Assembly (NCBI RefSeq): GCF_900128455.1 | Contig: NZ_LT635783.1 | Coordinates: 3,718,359-3,782,358, forward strand | Length of the DNA: 64,000 nucleotides | Origin: Bacteroides mediterraneensis | GTDB lineage: Bacteria; Bacteroidota; Bacteroidia; Bacteroidales; Bacteroidaceae | Reading direction: 5' to 3' | Shown: piece by piece, positions 27,469 through 36,397 of the stretch | Layout of the letters: every line of letters begins with the position of its first letter | Numbering within the stretch: position 1 is the first letter of the stretch | Program-made: the position numbers and the translations under genes | The notes under the pieces: generated by a model | Databases searched by the model: none | Seen by the model: only the letters and a program-made list of their open reading frames with translations | What the model was told of the DNA's origin: nothing

Positions 27469-28995
27469 TTATAAGTTTATCAGTTTTCTAAATTCTTCTT
27501 CAAATCTCTTTACCTCCTCGTATGCCGCCTTGAACTCTGCAAGCACTTCTGCATATGGACGGATTTCCTCTTTGTGATATTCCACGTATTTATTAGGAGA
27601 AAGGTCATAATCCTTAGCCGCAATATCATCAAGAGTCACCACTTTAGAAAAGTCTTCTACATCCTCGTAATTGGTGTAGAGTTCGTATAAACGATTTACA
27701 TCTTCTGGAGAAAGTATATTCTGTGCACGCTTTACGGTGAGAATCTTTGTGCCATCAATCATCAGTACTCGCGCACTATGTGCAGCCGGTTTCAAACGTC
27801 TTAATATCAAGAAACAGGGAGAAAGAGGTGTGCCATAGAAGAGTTTATCGCCTAATGTCACAACAGCTTCAACCAAATCGCTCTTTACCAATTTCTCGCG
27901 AATGCGGCCTTCTTCATTTCCACGAAATAATACACCTTGAGGCATAACAACCGCCATACGACCATTGCCTGATGCCATACTTTTCACCATGTGCTGAATC
28001 CAAGCATAATCTCCACACGAATCACTGGGTGTTCCCCAAACATTACGACCATATTTATCTGAAGACCATTCTACTGAACCCCATTTCTCAAGTGAGAAGG
28101 GCGGGTTAGCTATAACGCAATCGAACTTGGCAATCTCTCCATTCTGCAAAATCTTGGGTGAACGAAGTGTGTCGCCTTGCATAATATTAAAGTCACTGGC
28201 GCCATGTAAGAACAAGTTCATCTTTGCAATGGCCGAGTTGACAACGTTCTTCTCCTGTCCGAATATGCTTCCACAGCAAAGACTTGAGTGATTCATGTGC
28301 TGTACCGCCTCAATCAGCATACCGCCACTACCACATGCTGGGTCATACACAGTCTCACCTGGTTTCGGATCGAGAATGCGTACAAGCAAGCTTACGACCG
28401 AACGAGGCGTATAGAACTCTCCAGCTTGAGCCTTACTGTCATCCGCAAATTTCTTCAGCAATATCTCATATGCATCACCCATCAAATCAGCTGGGTAATC
28501 ATTGTTGCCCAATCTACGGGTGGATAGATGCTCTATCAAATCACGAATCTTACCATCAGAAAGGTTTTTCTTATCGGTCCACTTCTGTGCGCTGAACATC
28601 GACAACACGCCGTATAGTGTATCAGGATTTGCTAACTCTATACCTCGCATCGCACCAACAATTGCAGCACCAAGATTCTCGGAGCGTTCGCGAATATCAC
28701 TCCAATGACAACCATCTGGAATTACAAAACGATGTTGTTCAGGCAAGGATGCATACTCCTCATCGCCACCACTTTCTTCAAGCGCAGTTTGAGTCTCTTC
28801 GTCATATACATCAGATATACGCTTAAAATAGAGGATTGGTGTTATATAATCTTTGAAGTTATCTTGACTCACAGGACCACGCAATATGTTGCATGCCTCA
28901 AACAGAAAGTTGTACAGATTCTGCACACCTTCCATTTTAAGGGTTTTCTCGTCTTTGGGAACCAGAGATTCTTCTTTATTTTTCTTTTTTGCCAT
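27469..28995 (-). CDS. hsdM: Type I restriction methylase subunit M (first copy)
   Basis: A 508-residue HsdM. After a lysine-rich start come the HsdM N-terminal domain (NFKDYITPILYFKRISDVYDEE), the SAM-binding DPACGSGGMLIEAV near residue 216 and the catalytic ANPPFSLEKW near residue 297. It is the first enzyme gene of the operon, 30 bases after the XRE regulator. Two intact and divergent M subunits in one type I operon is unusual; they could form a mixed M1M2S core or each serve one S subunit. Confidence 0.95.
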   Translation of the reverse strand: MAKKKNKEESLVPKDEKTLKMEGVQNLYNFLFEACNILRGPVSQDNFKDYITPILYFKRISDVYDEETQTALEESGGDEEYASLPEQHRFVIPDGCHWSDIRERSENLGAAIVGAMRGIELANPDTLYGVLSMFSAQKWTDKKNLSDGKIRDLIEHLSTRRLGNNDYPADLMGDAYEILLKKFADDSKAQAGEFYTPRSVVSLLVRILDPKPGETVYDPACGSGGMLIEAVQHMNHSSLCCGSIFGQEKNVVNSAIAKMNLFLHGASDFNIMQGDTLRSPKILQNGEIAKFDCVIANPPFSLEKWGSVEWSSDKYGRNVWGTPSDSCGDYAWIQHMVKSMASGNGRMAVVMPQGVLFRGNEEGRIREKLVKSDLVEAVVTLGDKLFYGTPLSPCFLILRRLKPAAHSARVLMIDGTKILTVKRAQNILSPEDVNRLYELYTNYEDVEDFSKVVTLDDIAAKDYDLSPNKYVEYHKEEIRPYAEVLAEFKAAYEEVKRFEEEFRKLINL

Positions 28996-29025
28996 AATAT
29001 ATTGCTATCATATGAAGATAGTGAA

Positions 29026-29226
29026 TTATTTTGTAGAGTTAAGAAGCTCTTTTACATCTATATCGAGCACTCGAGCTATTTCTCGGAGTGTTGCCACATC
29101 GGGCTGGGATGTATTAGTGCACCATTTAGAAATGGTTGCAGGGTTTTTGCCTAAAACTTCTGCAAGCCATTTGCTAGTTTTCTTCTTTTCTACAAGAACT
29201 ACTTTTATTCTATTCATGTCGTTCAT
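29026..29226 (-). CDS. XRE-family regulator at the head of the hsd operon
   Basis: A 66-residue helix-turn-helix protein: residues about 8-60 form the Cro/CI fold with TSKWLAEVLGKNPATISKW as helices 2-3 and PDVATLREIARVLDIDVKEL as helices 4-5. It is the first gene of the minus-strand hsd operon and is likely a controller that delays restriction until methylation is established, as C proteins do; that role is inferred from position and size. Confidence 0.88.
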   Translation of the reverse strand: MNDMNRIKVVLVEKKKTSKWLAEVLGKNPATISKWCTNTSQPDVATLREIARVLDIDVKELLNSTK

Positions 29227-29251
29227 GACGTAATTTTTATTGCTTTAAACG

Positions 29252-29259
29252 CAAAGATA
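29252..29259 (-). promoter_or_regulatory. Probable -7 box of the hsd operon promoter
   Basis: The minus strand reads TATCTTTG, an exact TAnnTTTG, 26 bases before the XRE ATG. A TTG about 22 bases upstream is a weak -33. No other strong promoter is seen inside the operon. Confidence 0.5.
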
Positions 29260-29343
29260 ATTAAAAGTCCATTAAAACCTGCAATTCCTATAATAATTCT
29301 TTTGCAAAAATGTTTTTTCCCCTTATTTGTAAAAATCAAATCG

Positions 29344-29374
29344 CCGCTACCACCATATTTCTTGGTGATAGCGG
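29344..29374 (-). terminator. Terminator after the MobV relaxase gene
   Basis: CCGCTACCACCA (29344-29355) pairs with TGGTGATAGCGG (29363-29374) with one mismatch. On the minus strand it is followed by GATTTGATTTTT. Confidence 0.65.
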
Positions 29375-29385
29375 TCTTTGAAAAA

Positions 29386-30942
29386 CTATCGGGCGCGTCC
29401 CTTATTCTGCTTCACACTGTATTTAGCCATAATGTATTTGACAGCATGTGAGAAGCATCTTCTTTGGAATGCAAAATCAGGTTCGTCAGGTCTGCGACCA
29501 TCCCAACGTAAGTCTGATTCATTTCCTCCGCCTCCACCCCCTGATGGAACTACATAATCTCCACCTATAAGAGCTGTTGCTACAGCACATAATTCATCAC
29601 GTAAAGATGGTATCGAAAGGTAGTCAAAAGTCTTCAATGCCAAATTAGACCAGTAATTCATACATTCAGTAAGAGTCTTGTTTTCTGCTTTCAACGTATG
29701 GACTTCTTTCATATCCACCAAAATGTTCTGGCGAACAGCTTCAACTTGATTAGCAGCTTCATTTCTATAAAGTTCTTCCAATTTACGCCCCATAGCGGTA
29801 AATTGCTTCTCGATAATTGTATTTTGGCGTTCCAGCCACTTATCGGTTCCAAACATTGGCGGTTTTTCTGTAATCTGTGGCGCATTAAACTCAATCTTGT
29901 AATTCTTGAACGGTCTATTCACAGAATGAATGTTTTGGATATCTTTCAGTAACGAGTCTAACTCCTGCTGCTTTATCATCAACTTGGTTTCCTTATCATC
30001 GAGTCTTTCTTGGCAATCTTGTATCAAATCCTCAATGCACGCTTTCTTGTTTTGATATTCAGCCAATACAACACGTCCTGCAGCCAAATCTTTCTCCAAG
30101 ATTTTTAATTCATCGGAAAACATTTTCATTTCAGCCTCGATATTATCTTTCATGGTTTGCAATCCTCTGATGGCCTTTTCCATCTTCTTCTGCTCCTTTG
30201 CGAGTTTACGGATATAATCTCGCTTATTCAGATGCTGGATATTGCGACCTTCTACGCTGTCCCCCCTCTCCAAACCGTATTTGCTACCAACTTCTTCATA
30301 GAGTGAGGTATGCATTTCCTTGAGTATTGAACCATACTCATATTTATTCTTTCCGAATTTTGCAGACCACATCACACATTCACGGCCACTTTTAGGACGT
30401 ACCCCAACAGGAACAATAAGTGCATGAATATGTGGTGACGTTTCATCAAGATGAACCTGAAAGCCGATGATATTCTCTTTCCCATACCTACGGCAACACC
30501 AATTATATACATCCAAAGCCCATTGCTCCACCTCTTTGCATCTATGTATATGGCTATTGTCCGAACCTTTATCCAATTTTAGATCCTGAGTGCCAAATGC
30601 CATTCCCAATGTACGCTCTCGATTGCCACCAAAGATGAGACGAGCACAACAATTGGGCTGAATCTTACTATCCGCTTTGAATGGACGCCAACCAAGTTCA
30701 TTTAGCCGTTCTTGCAAGCGAACATCAAGTCTTTTATCCTGATAGCCCAAAGAGTGAATCTTACCATCGGGGCCAATCTCAAAATTAAGCCTCATTCTGG
30801 TTTTGTCGTAGTTATTAATAGAATCGTTGTTCTTAGAATCAATCATCTTATCATCCCATCTTCTTTCGTTTTCATTGGCTTCTGCTGCGCCAAAAGATTT
30901 GCATGCATCTAAATGCATGGCTTGTTTAATACTTTCATTCAT
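29386..30942 (-). CDS. MobV-family relaxase (Mob/Pre)
   Basis: A 518-residue plasmid-mobilization relaxase that should nick at the element's oriT and pilot the strand. Family marks are the N-terminal NNYDKTRMRLNFE and the metal-binding motif HLDETSPHIHALIVPVG around residue 165, with the His-rich HxDExxPHxH pattern complete. Residues about 270-350 are coiled coil. The C-terminal part is low in known motifs. It identifies Island 1 as mobilizable rather than self-transmissible. The likely oriT is in the gap just upstream of its start. Confidence 0.9.
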   Translation of the reverse strand: MNESIKQAMHLDACKSFGAAEANENERRWDDKMIDSKNNDSINNYDKTRMRLNFEIGPDGKIHSLGYQDKRLDVRLQERLNELGWRPFKADSKIQPNCCARLIFGGNRERTLGMAFGTQDLKLDKGSDNSHIHRCKEVEQWALDVYNWCCRRYGKENIIGFQVHLDETSPHIHALIVPVGVRPKSGRECVMWSAKFGKNKYEYGSILKEMHTSLYEEVGSKYGLERGDSVEGRNIQHLNKRDYIRKLAKEQKKMEKAIRGLQTMKDNIEAEMKMFSDELKILEKDLAAGRVVLAEYQNKKACIEDLIQDCQERLDDKETKLMIKQQELDSLLKDIQNIHSVNRPFKNYKIEFNAPQITEKPPMFGTDKWLERQNTIIEKQFTAMGRKLEELYRNEAANQVEAVRQNILVDMKEVHTLKAENKTLTECMNYWSNLALKTFDYLSIPSLRDELCAVATALIGGDYVVPSGGGGGGNESDLRWDGRRPDEPDFAFQRRCFSHAVKYIMAKYSVKQNKGRAR

Positions 30943-31107
30943 AGATCTAATGTTTTAAAAGTTACACATTTGAGCTTGCTCATTTAGAGTTGTGTTTGCC
31001 AACCACAAATGGGAGTTTCTTGCTGCAAAGCAAAAAGTCCTTATTGTGTTATGGGTTTTATTTTAACTCCTGGAACAAGTTCCTTTACCATTTTAGTTTT
31101 GTACAAT
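30943..31107. other. Gap upstream of the MobV gene, candidate oriT region
   Basis: 165 bases without a gene. It contains GGAACAAGTTCC (31073-31084), a perfect 12-base palindrome, and GAGCTTGCTC (30973-30982), a near-palindrome. MobV relaxases usually act at an oriT just upstream of mob, so the site is expected here, but I cannot point to the nick. Confidence 0.4.
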
Positions 31108-32157
31108 CTAAGTGGATTCTGTCATCTGCTGAGCATCTATCAACTCCAAGCCTAGAGCGTCAATGAGATTTTGTAAAAGAGGGTTCTTCTCAATCATCAT
31201 TTGTAGAATCTGGTGTTTGGATGGAGAGAATAGATAGTAGTCAGAAATATCAAGTCCTTTAGATCGTTCTTCTTCGGTTGCTATCTGCTCAAGCATATCC
31301 GAGACTACAACTCTGCTACAGATTCTTGTCAGAATTATCGATTTCTCTTTCCACAATTGTGTAGCTCCCAAGTCAGGAATTAGAGTTACATCCCTACCTT
31401 TAAGACTATGAACAAATTCTTCTTTGAAGCATCCATTAATGCCGCCAGTTGCCACCCAAACATAGTTCGGGATGAAGTGACTCATGACAATAGCCGTTTT
31501 TTCGCTTTCCACCAATATGACCGGTGCATCAGGATATCTTTTCAATAGATGTTCGCCAAATAGACATTGCTTCAGATTGAAATCTTTAAGTTGTAGTTCA
31601 CGATGCGCCCAGCTTACATAACTGTGGGGTTCTTTAACCCTATGCCCTGTCTCAGAATTATAAAGTATAATCTTACCAGAACGTACCTGCTCATTAGCAT
31701 CAATTTGCCAAAAAACTGTCGCACCTCCCCATTTAGCCGATGTACCAACATGATATAAATGGAATACCCTTTGGGCTTCAGCTTCACCAAACACCCTGCA
31801 TAAGTATTTGTATAAGGGATTCTTCTCAAAATGAGCAAGACTCGCATTAAAATACTCTAAGGGAATAAAAGAGGGTGGCACAATAATTTCTTTTTCATGA
31901 GTACTTTTCACAGGCTGTACATAATCACTAGACCGTTCTTCCTTGATGTTTGCATTGGGATTATCACGAAAGAAATCACGTGGAGTGTAATGATAACCAC
32001 AACTGATTTCATGGTCACATTTCCCAACCTCATTGGGAAAACTTACAACTCCCTCTTCATCAACATATTTCACAAAACATCGAGGTCTCTCACAACTAGG
32101 GCAAGCAATCTTGCTTCCCAAACTATACTTTTGCAAATGAAATCTATACTTGCTCAT
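31108..32157 (-). CDS. DUF6371-like protein with zinc motif and Toprim-like domain
   Basis: A 349-residue protein. Residues 18-60 hold a zinc-ribbon-like set of ligands (CPSC, then CFVKYV, CDHEISCGYH), as in primase zinc domains. The middle has VILVESEKTAIVMSHF and the later VTLIPDLGA, resembling the acidic motifs of Toprim domains. I infer a primase-like or replication-accessory role for the excised element. It lies 12 bases after the DUF3987 gene and is probably in the same operon. Confidence 0.82.
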   Translation of the reverse strand: MSKYRFHLQKYSLGSKIACPSCERPRCFVKYVDEEGVVSFPNEVGKCDHEISCGYHYTPRDFFRDNPNANIKEERSSDYVQPVKSTHEKEIIVPPSFIPLEYFNASLAHFEKNPLYKYLCRVFGEAEAQRVFHLYHVGTSAKWGGATVFWQIDANEQVRSGKIILYNSETGHRVKEPHSYVSWAHRELQLKDFNLKQCLFGEHLLKRYPDAPVILVESEKTAIVMSHFIPNYVWVATGGINGCFKEEFVHSLKGRDVTLIPDLGATQLWKEKSIILTRICSRVVVSDMLEQIATEEERSKGLDISDYYLFSPSKHQILQMMIEKNPLLQNLIDALGLELIDAQQMTEST

Positions 32158-32169
32158 GGATAGATAAGT

Positions 32170-33633
32170 TTATTCGTTTGCACTATGCACTTTTGCACTA
32201 TGCTTTGTCTGTAATTCCTCAACTTGGGTTGAAAGTGCAATAGTGCAAGATGCATTTGATGTTTGGTGTTGAATTTTTCGATATTCGCCATGCTTGTTTT
32301 TTTTCAGAATTGGCTGCTTTGCCTGACAGAGTTTCTTTAATGCATAGAATACGGTTCTTCTGGGTATTTCATATATTTTCGCAGCAGCGATAGCATCGCT
32401 TGCTGTGAATGTATTACCCAACTGAGATAACCAGTCTTCTTTTACATCACCGATAGTATTAGACAAAAGTATCTCTTGTATCCTATGGTAAGTATCTTCA
32501 TAGTAATCAACCATACGAATAGCGGATTTCACAGAAGACAGGCTTACTGGCTGCATATCTCCTTCGCCTACAGCCCATTTCATTATCTGAAATATCAACG
32601 ATAAACGTCCTGCATGGCCATTAAGTTTCATGCTGCGACTCTCCACATCTGCATCATCATCAATGCTATTAACATTATCAATGATATTGTTATACCAATC
32701 ATAAAAATACACCTCTGCCTCCTCGGTCATTTCCAAAACTTTTGGTTCTGCAACATTCCTTGTTTCATTAATCGTGCAGGGAATTTCAAGTACTTTGTTG
32801 AGAATAGTCGCCCATTGCCCTGCTATATCAGGTTTAGGAACACTATTATCATTTCTTCTCCATCTTGAAATCTTCCTGTCTTTTGGAAAAATGAAGATAA
32901 ACCTATCAAGGAATCCGTTAGCAATGAACTCTTTTCTGAACACCTCATGTAGCATGTTGGTCTGTACCGTTCCTATTACATTAATACACGGCGTTTTAAC
33001 ACGAATATGACGTGATGAGGACTTGCGTAGAACTTTAATCGTACCACCACTATAAGCTGTTAGCAGAAGTTCAATAAGATTATTATTGCCATTGTATCTC
33101 TTTGCGAAATTGAATAGCCCAATTATCTCGTCTACAATTATAGCTATCCCTCGTGGATTGCGCCAATGAGCCTCTACCATTGCTTCTGGTGTGAAGTCAG
33201 ATATAATATTGGTCAACCACTTGGGCACTTTCAATTTATCATTTCCTCCGTTCGCCTGCTTGGCACACTCATATTTCTCAAGTTCCTCGCTATATTTCTC
33301 GTCAAGACGATCGTCCAAATCGTTGATAGGTTTGTAAAGGAAGTTAAGAGGAGGAGTTTTACCTAAACCAGGTCGCCCAATAAGCATCATATAAAGAGAT
33401 GGACTGTCTTTCCACTCATTCCTGATATTGATTTGGTACGAATTGCCAATGGCAGCCGCCATCGCAGATATAATAATGGATGCCACATACTCAACATTGA
33501 AATTTTCATAACGAGAAAGGTTCAGAATAATTTCCTGAATTTTATCAGGGAAAACATCCAACGGCAATCCTCCATCAAGATTATACTCTACCTTTGCTCG
33601 GAGCATATTGGTTAAATGCAACTTATCGACCAT
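32170..33633 (-). CDS. DUF3987 P-loop protein (helicase-primase accessory)
   Basis: About 488 residues from the ATG at 33633 (MVDKLHLTN); the frame is open to 33684 but that start would overlap the upstream gene by 62 bases. A Walker A motif MMLIGRPGLGKTPPLNF lies near residue 80, and IAIIVDEIIGLF fits Walker B. A winged-helix-like region with TASDAIAAAKIYEIPRRTVFYAL is near the C-terminus. DUF3987 genes are common in Bacteroidales mobile elements next to DUF6371 genes and are thought to help replicate or unwind the element. Confidence 0.88.
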   Translation of the reverse strand: MVDKLHLTNMLRAKVEYNLDGGLPLDVFPDKIQEIILNLSRYENFNVEYVASIIISAMAAAIGNSYQINIRNEWKDSPSLYMMLIGRPGLGKTPPLNFLYKPINDLDDRLDEKYSEELEKYECAKQANGGNDKLKVPKWLTNIISDFTPEAMVEAHWRNPRGIAIIVDEIIGLFNFAKRYNGNNNLIELLLTAYSGGTIKVLRKSSSRHIRVKTPCINVIGTVQTNMLHEVFRKEFIANGFLDRFIFIFPKDRKISRWRRNDNSVPKPDIAGQWATILNKVLEIPCTINETRNVAEPKVLEMTEEAEVYFYDWYNNIIDNVNSIDDDADVESRSMKLNGHAGRLSLIFQIMKWAVGEGDMQPVSLSSVKSAIRMVDYYEDTYHRIQEILLSNTIGDVKEDWLSQLGNTFTASDAIAAAKIYEIPRRTVFYALKKLCQAKQPILKKNKHGEYRKIQHQTSNASCTIALSTQVEELQTKHSAKVHSANE

Positions 33634-33961
33634 AACCACCTCCTCTCCGTTGGGGTAGTTCATCACTTGCCGCAAAGGCATCATAGTGAAAATTGCGCAG
33701 GAATCGGTCTACATCTTCTTGAGTATACCAATATTTGTCTCCTTGACGTGAATATCCAAGGTAGCCATTATCACGCAATTTCTTCAGATATTTTTCCTTT
33801 ATACCCAATTTTGCCATCAGTGCCTTATTATCATATAGATGATTTTGGGGCATTTGATGTTGAGCCAAAGCCTTTTCATGCTTCTCTACAGTGTGGAGAA
33901 TTTTCTCCAGCAATTCCCGTTCACATAGGGACTCTACATTCTTAATTTTAGCCATATACAA
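33623..33961 (-). CDS. Helix-turn-helix (excisionase-like) protein
   Basis: A 112-residue protein with a winged-helix DNA-binding region in the C-terminal half (ALMAKLGIKEKYLKKLRDNGYLGYSRQGDKYWYTQEDVDRFL), as in the HTH_17 excisionase group. The MAKIKN methionine at codon 3 is an alternative start. Its end overlaps the DUF3987 start by 11 bases. A likely role is excision control or regulation of the replication genes. Five TTAGGA words lie directly upstream. Confidence 0.86.
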   Translation of the reverse strand: MYMAKIKNVESLCERELLEKILHTVEKHEKALAQHQMPQNHLYDNKALMAKLGIKEKYLKKLRDNGYLGYSRQGDKYWYTQEDVDRFLRNFHYDAFAASDELPQRRGGGYGR

Positions 33962-34072
33962 TTTAAATTATGGCTCAACTGTCCTGATGCGCACTCGGAC
34001 TTTTAAGCCGGGTTATTTTGCCATGGTACGATTGTGCACATCGTCCATAACCGCAGCGAAAGTATAGAATCC

Positions 34073-34150
34073 TTAGGAGGTGAAAAGTTAGGATGAATTA
34101 GACTAATGCGTTAGGAATAATGTTAGGATTGAGTTATTTTGATATTAGGA
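34073..34150. repeat. Five TTAGGA direct repeats upstream of the HTH-DUF3987-DUF6371 operon
   Basis: TTAGGA starts at 34073, 34088, 34111, 34123 and 34145, all in the same orientation. Spacings are 15, 23, 12 and 22 bases. The surrounding gap 33962-34197 holds no gene; a near-consensus -7 (TACTTTCG, minus strand) lies around 34056-34063. This could be an iteron-type origin or an operator array. Confidence 0.65.
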
Positions 34151-34197
34151 TTGAAATATAACCACCTGATTATAAACAAAAAAGAGTAGTCAAGTGG

Positions 34198-34833
34198 CTA
34201 CTCGAAAAATTTATCAATCTCTGTTGATTTTGTTGGTACTGGAAGATCTTTCCTATTTGAACGTGATTGCCCCAATCCTGAAACATCAAATAAATTATTT
34301 AGTTCCGTATCAGGGAAAAAGGCAGTTCTTCCAAATTTCCAAAATTCCCTATCATCAATATTGGAGACCGTTGGTTTATCTCCACAATATATGCGACCAC
34401 ACATATATGCTAAAAGAACTTTAGACTCGTTCCATATATAGTGTGTGCCATCTTCTTTCATATAACCAGCTTCTATGGCCTTTGCAAAAACTTTACGAGC
34501 CAATTCTGTATCCAATGTTTCAGAAAGAATAATTTCAGCATCAACAGATACAACTTCTTCCACATTCTTAATATTTTTCTCACGAAGAATTTCTGCACCA
34601 ATGACTAATGCAGCTGCTGAAATCAGAAACATAATTGTGCCCCAAAACTCTGATGAGCCAGTTTCGTTATCGCTGACAGGGTTTACAACCCCAAGTCCAA
34701 CGAGTAATAATGTGCCTACGAATAATGTAATTGCACTCGACCATAGAATTACTCTTGCATATTTTTTGAAGACGAAGGCAATTGCCAACAAAATAACGCA
34801 AAGACCAATATTAAGAAATATAATCTGCAACAT
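34198..34833 (-). CDS. Small membrane protein of unknown function
   Basis: A 211-residue protein with three predicted membrane helices in the first 90 residues (IIFLNIGLCVILLAIAFVF; VILWSSAITLFVGTLLLVGL; GTIMFLISAAALVIGAEI) and a soluble C-terminal part. The soluble part contains FAKAIEAGYMKEDGTHYIWNE and MCGRIYCGD, which look like a small helical domain seen in other Bacteroidales element proteins; I cannot name it. It follows the integrase gene by seven bases on the same strand and is likely co-transcribed with it. Confidence 0.75.
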   Translation of the reverse strand: MLQIIFLNIGLCVILLAIAFVFKKYARVILWSSAITLFVGTLLLVGLGVVNPVSDNETGSSEFWGTIMFLISAAALVIGAEILREKNIKNVEEVVSVDAEIILSETLDTELARKVFAKAIEAGYMKEDGTHYIWNESKVLLAYMCGRIYCGDKPTVSNIDDREFWKFGRTAFFPDTELNNLFDVSGLGQSRSNRKDLPVPTKSTEIDKFFE

Positions 34834-34840
34834 ACTTCAT

Positions 34841-36199
34841 TCAAATTATTTCTAGAGTTTTAAATTCATCTTTTAAACGTGCCACCTCGGACGAAAGAGT
34901 CTCAGGCAGAAATCTGGCATATACTTTCTCTGTAACATCTGTACTGCCATGCCCTAAAAGGCGACTTACTACAGTCATTGACAACCCTTTGTTTAATGCA
35001 AACACTGCAAATGAGTGTCTAGCTACATGCATTGACAAATTAAACGGCAACCCAATCTGTTCGCCCACTACCACAAGTGACTGATTGATGCATTTAGTGG
35101 CATTATTGCGAGCTTTATAAAGGGCTTCAGCATCATCTAGGTCTAATTCTTCTTTCACAAGATTGAATACATATTTGCAGCCTTCCCGTTTTTCTTGCCA
35201 CTGTCTTAAGATAGATATAGCTTGCTCTGTAAGAGGAATAACATGGCGTTTGTTTGTCTTAATCATAATTTTTCTCAACTCTTTCTTCTCAAAGTTGATA
35301 TGCCCCCATTGCAATGTCATTACATCCACAACACGAAGTCCACAAGCATGGAAAGCAAAGAAAAAAATCTCTAAAAACTCTCTCCTACGTGGTTCAGGAC
35401 AGGTTTTGTAGTATTCCAATAGAGCAAGTAATTGTTCTTTATTCAGGCTCTTCCCATCAAATTCACTCTCCTCTTCCGACAAAGATACCTTAGTAATAAT
35501 ACGCATATCCTGTATTCTTGCATTAACAGAAGGTTCCAGCATACCCATCTCACATGCGTAAGCACATGCTTTTAATATTGGTGTTAAAGAGTGATTGATT
35601 GTTGCATCACTATTCTGCTTTATCTCTCTACGCCACAAAATATATGCATCCAATAATTCAGGAGTGATATCGCCAACATAGATAGAATCGGCACGATATG
35701 TACCCTGTTTCGTGGAACGAAGGAAGGTTTGGAATATATTCATTCCGCTTTTACCGTTTTCATATCGACTACGGCCAATCTTGTTTCTTGAGTATTCTGA
35801 ATAAAGACGCTCCAATGTGAACTCAACAAAATCTTTTCCTTGGTCTGGGCGCGTCAATGGCTTATCTGCAAGGAATCCCGAAATAATGTCAGCAGTGATT
35901 TGATTGGGATGCTTTTCATTATACTCTGCAAGCATAGAGTCAATCCGGTCAACACGTGCCAACAACAGTTGATTGAGACGTTTGTACTCAGATCCATAAC
36001 TGACACGAATTTCTCCACGACCTTGATTGCCGTTCTGATTCCAGTCGGTTTCCTTAACAAAGACATTTGTTGTCTTACGTATAATTTGCCTATTCCAAGT
36101 ATATTCCAACTCAATAGGGTAGGCTTTATTTTTGTCAGACTCCTTCGGTGTGCGGAGACGATATTTGCCCAACGGATATAATCTCTTCGGTCTTCCCAT
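34841..36199 (-). CDS. Tyrosine integrase of Island 1
   Basis: A 452-residue integrase. The N-terminal 100 residues form an arm-binding domain (KNKAYPIELEYTWNRQIIRKTT), then a SAM-like core-binding domain (about 120-230), then the catalytic domain with Arg in ACGLRVVDVMTL, His-x-x-Arg in HVARHSFAVFALN, His in LLGHGSTDVT and Tyr in EKVYARFL. All catalytic residues are present. It lies 200 bases from the right attachment core and reads away from it into the element, as is typical. Confidence 0.94.
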   Translation of the reverse strand: MGRPKRLYPLGKYRLRTPKESDKNKAYPIELEYTWNRQIIRKTTNVFVKETDWNQNGNQGRGEIRVSYGSEYKRLNQLLLARVDRIDSMLAEYNEKHPNQITADIISGFLADKPLTRPDQGKDFVEFTLERLYSEYSRNKIGRSRYENGKSGMNIFQTFLRSTKQGTYRADSIYVGDITPELLDAYILWRREIKQNSDATINHSLTPILKACAYACEMGMLEPSVNARIQDMRIITKVSLSEEESEFDGKSLNKEQLLALLEYYKTCPEPRRREFLEIFFFAFHACGLRVVDVMTLQWGHINFEKKELRKIMIKTNKRHVIPLTEQAISILRQWQEKREGCKYVFNLVKEELDLDDAEALYKARNNATKCINQSLVVVGEQIGLPFNLSMHVARHSFAVFALNKGLSMTVVSRLLGHGSTDVTEKVYARFLPETLSSEVARLKDEFKTLEII

Positions 36200-36247
36200 A
36201 CGCTTCCTTTTGTTTTAATATTCCTGAGGATGCACAAAGGTAGTGTA

Positions 36248-36322
36248 TTTTAGACAAACAAACTCTGTTTTCAAGAAGAAAAATTGCATTTTAGACAAAC
36301 AAACCACACCATTTAAGCCTAT
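36248..36322. repeat. Right internal repeats of Island 1, probable integrase arm sites
   Basis: 36291-36322 matches 14181-14212 at 27 of 32 positions in direct orientation. A partial copy TTTTAGACAAACAAAC is at 36248-36263 and GACAAACAAAT at 36335-36345 matches 14237-14247. Confidence 0.7.
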
Positions 36323-36329
36323 AAAACAC

Positions 36330-36366
36330 CAGCGGGACAAACAAATTATTTTTGCTTATCCCGCTG
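36330..36366 (-). terminator. Hairpin inside the right end of Island 1 behind the DUF2795-like gene
   Basis: CAGCGGGA (36330-36337) pairs with TCCCGCTG (36359-36366). It lies about 30 bases after the stop codon of the minus-strand gene and may replace the terminator now stranded at 14031-14079. No good T run follows, so termination strength is doubtful. Confidence 0.5.
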
Positions 36367-36397
36367 ATATTAAATCATTTAATTTGATTTTAGCTTC

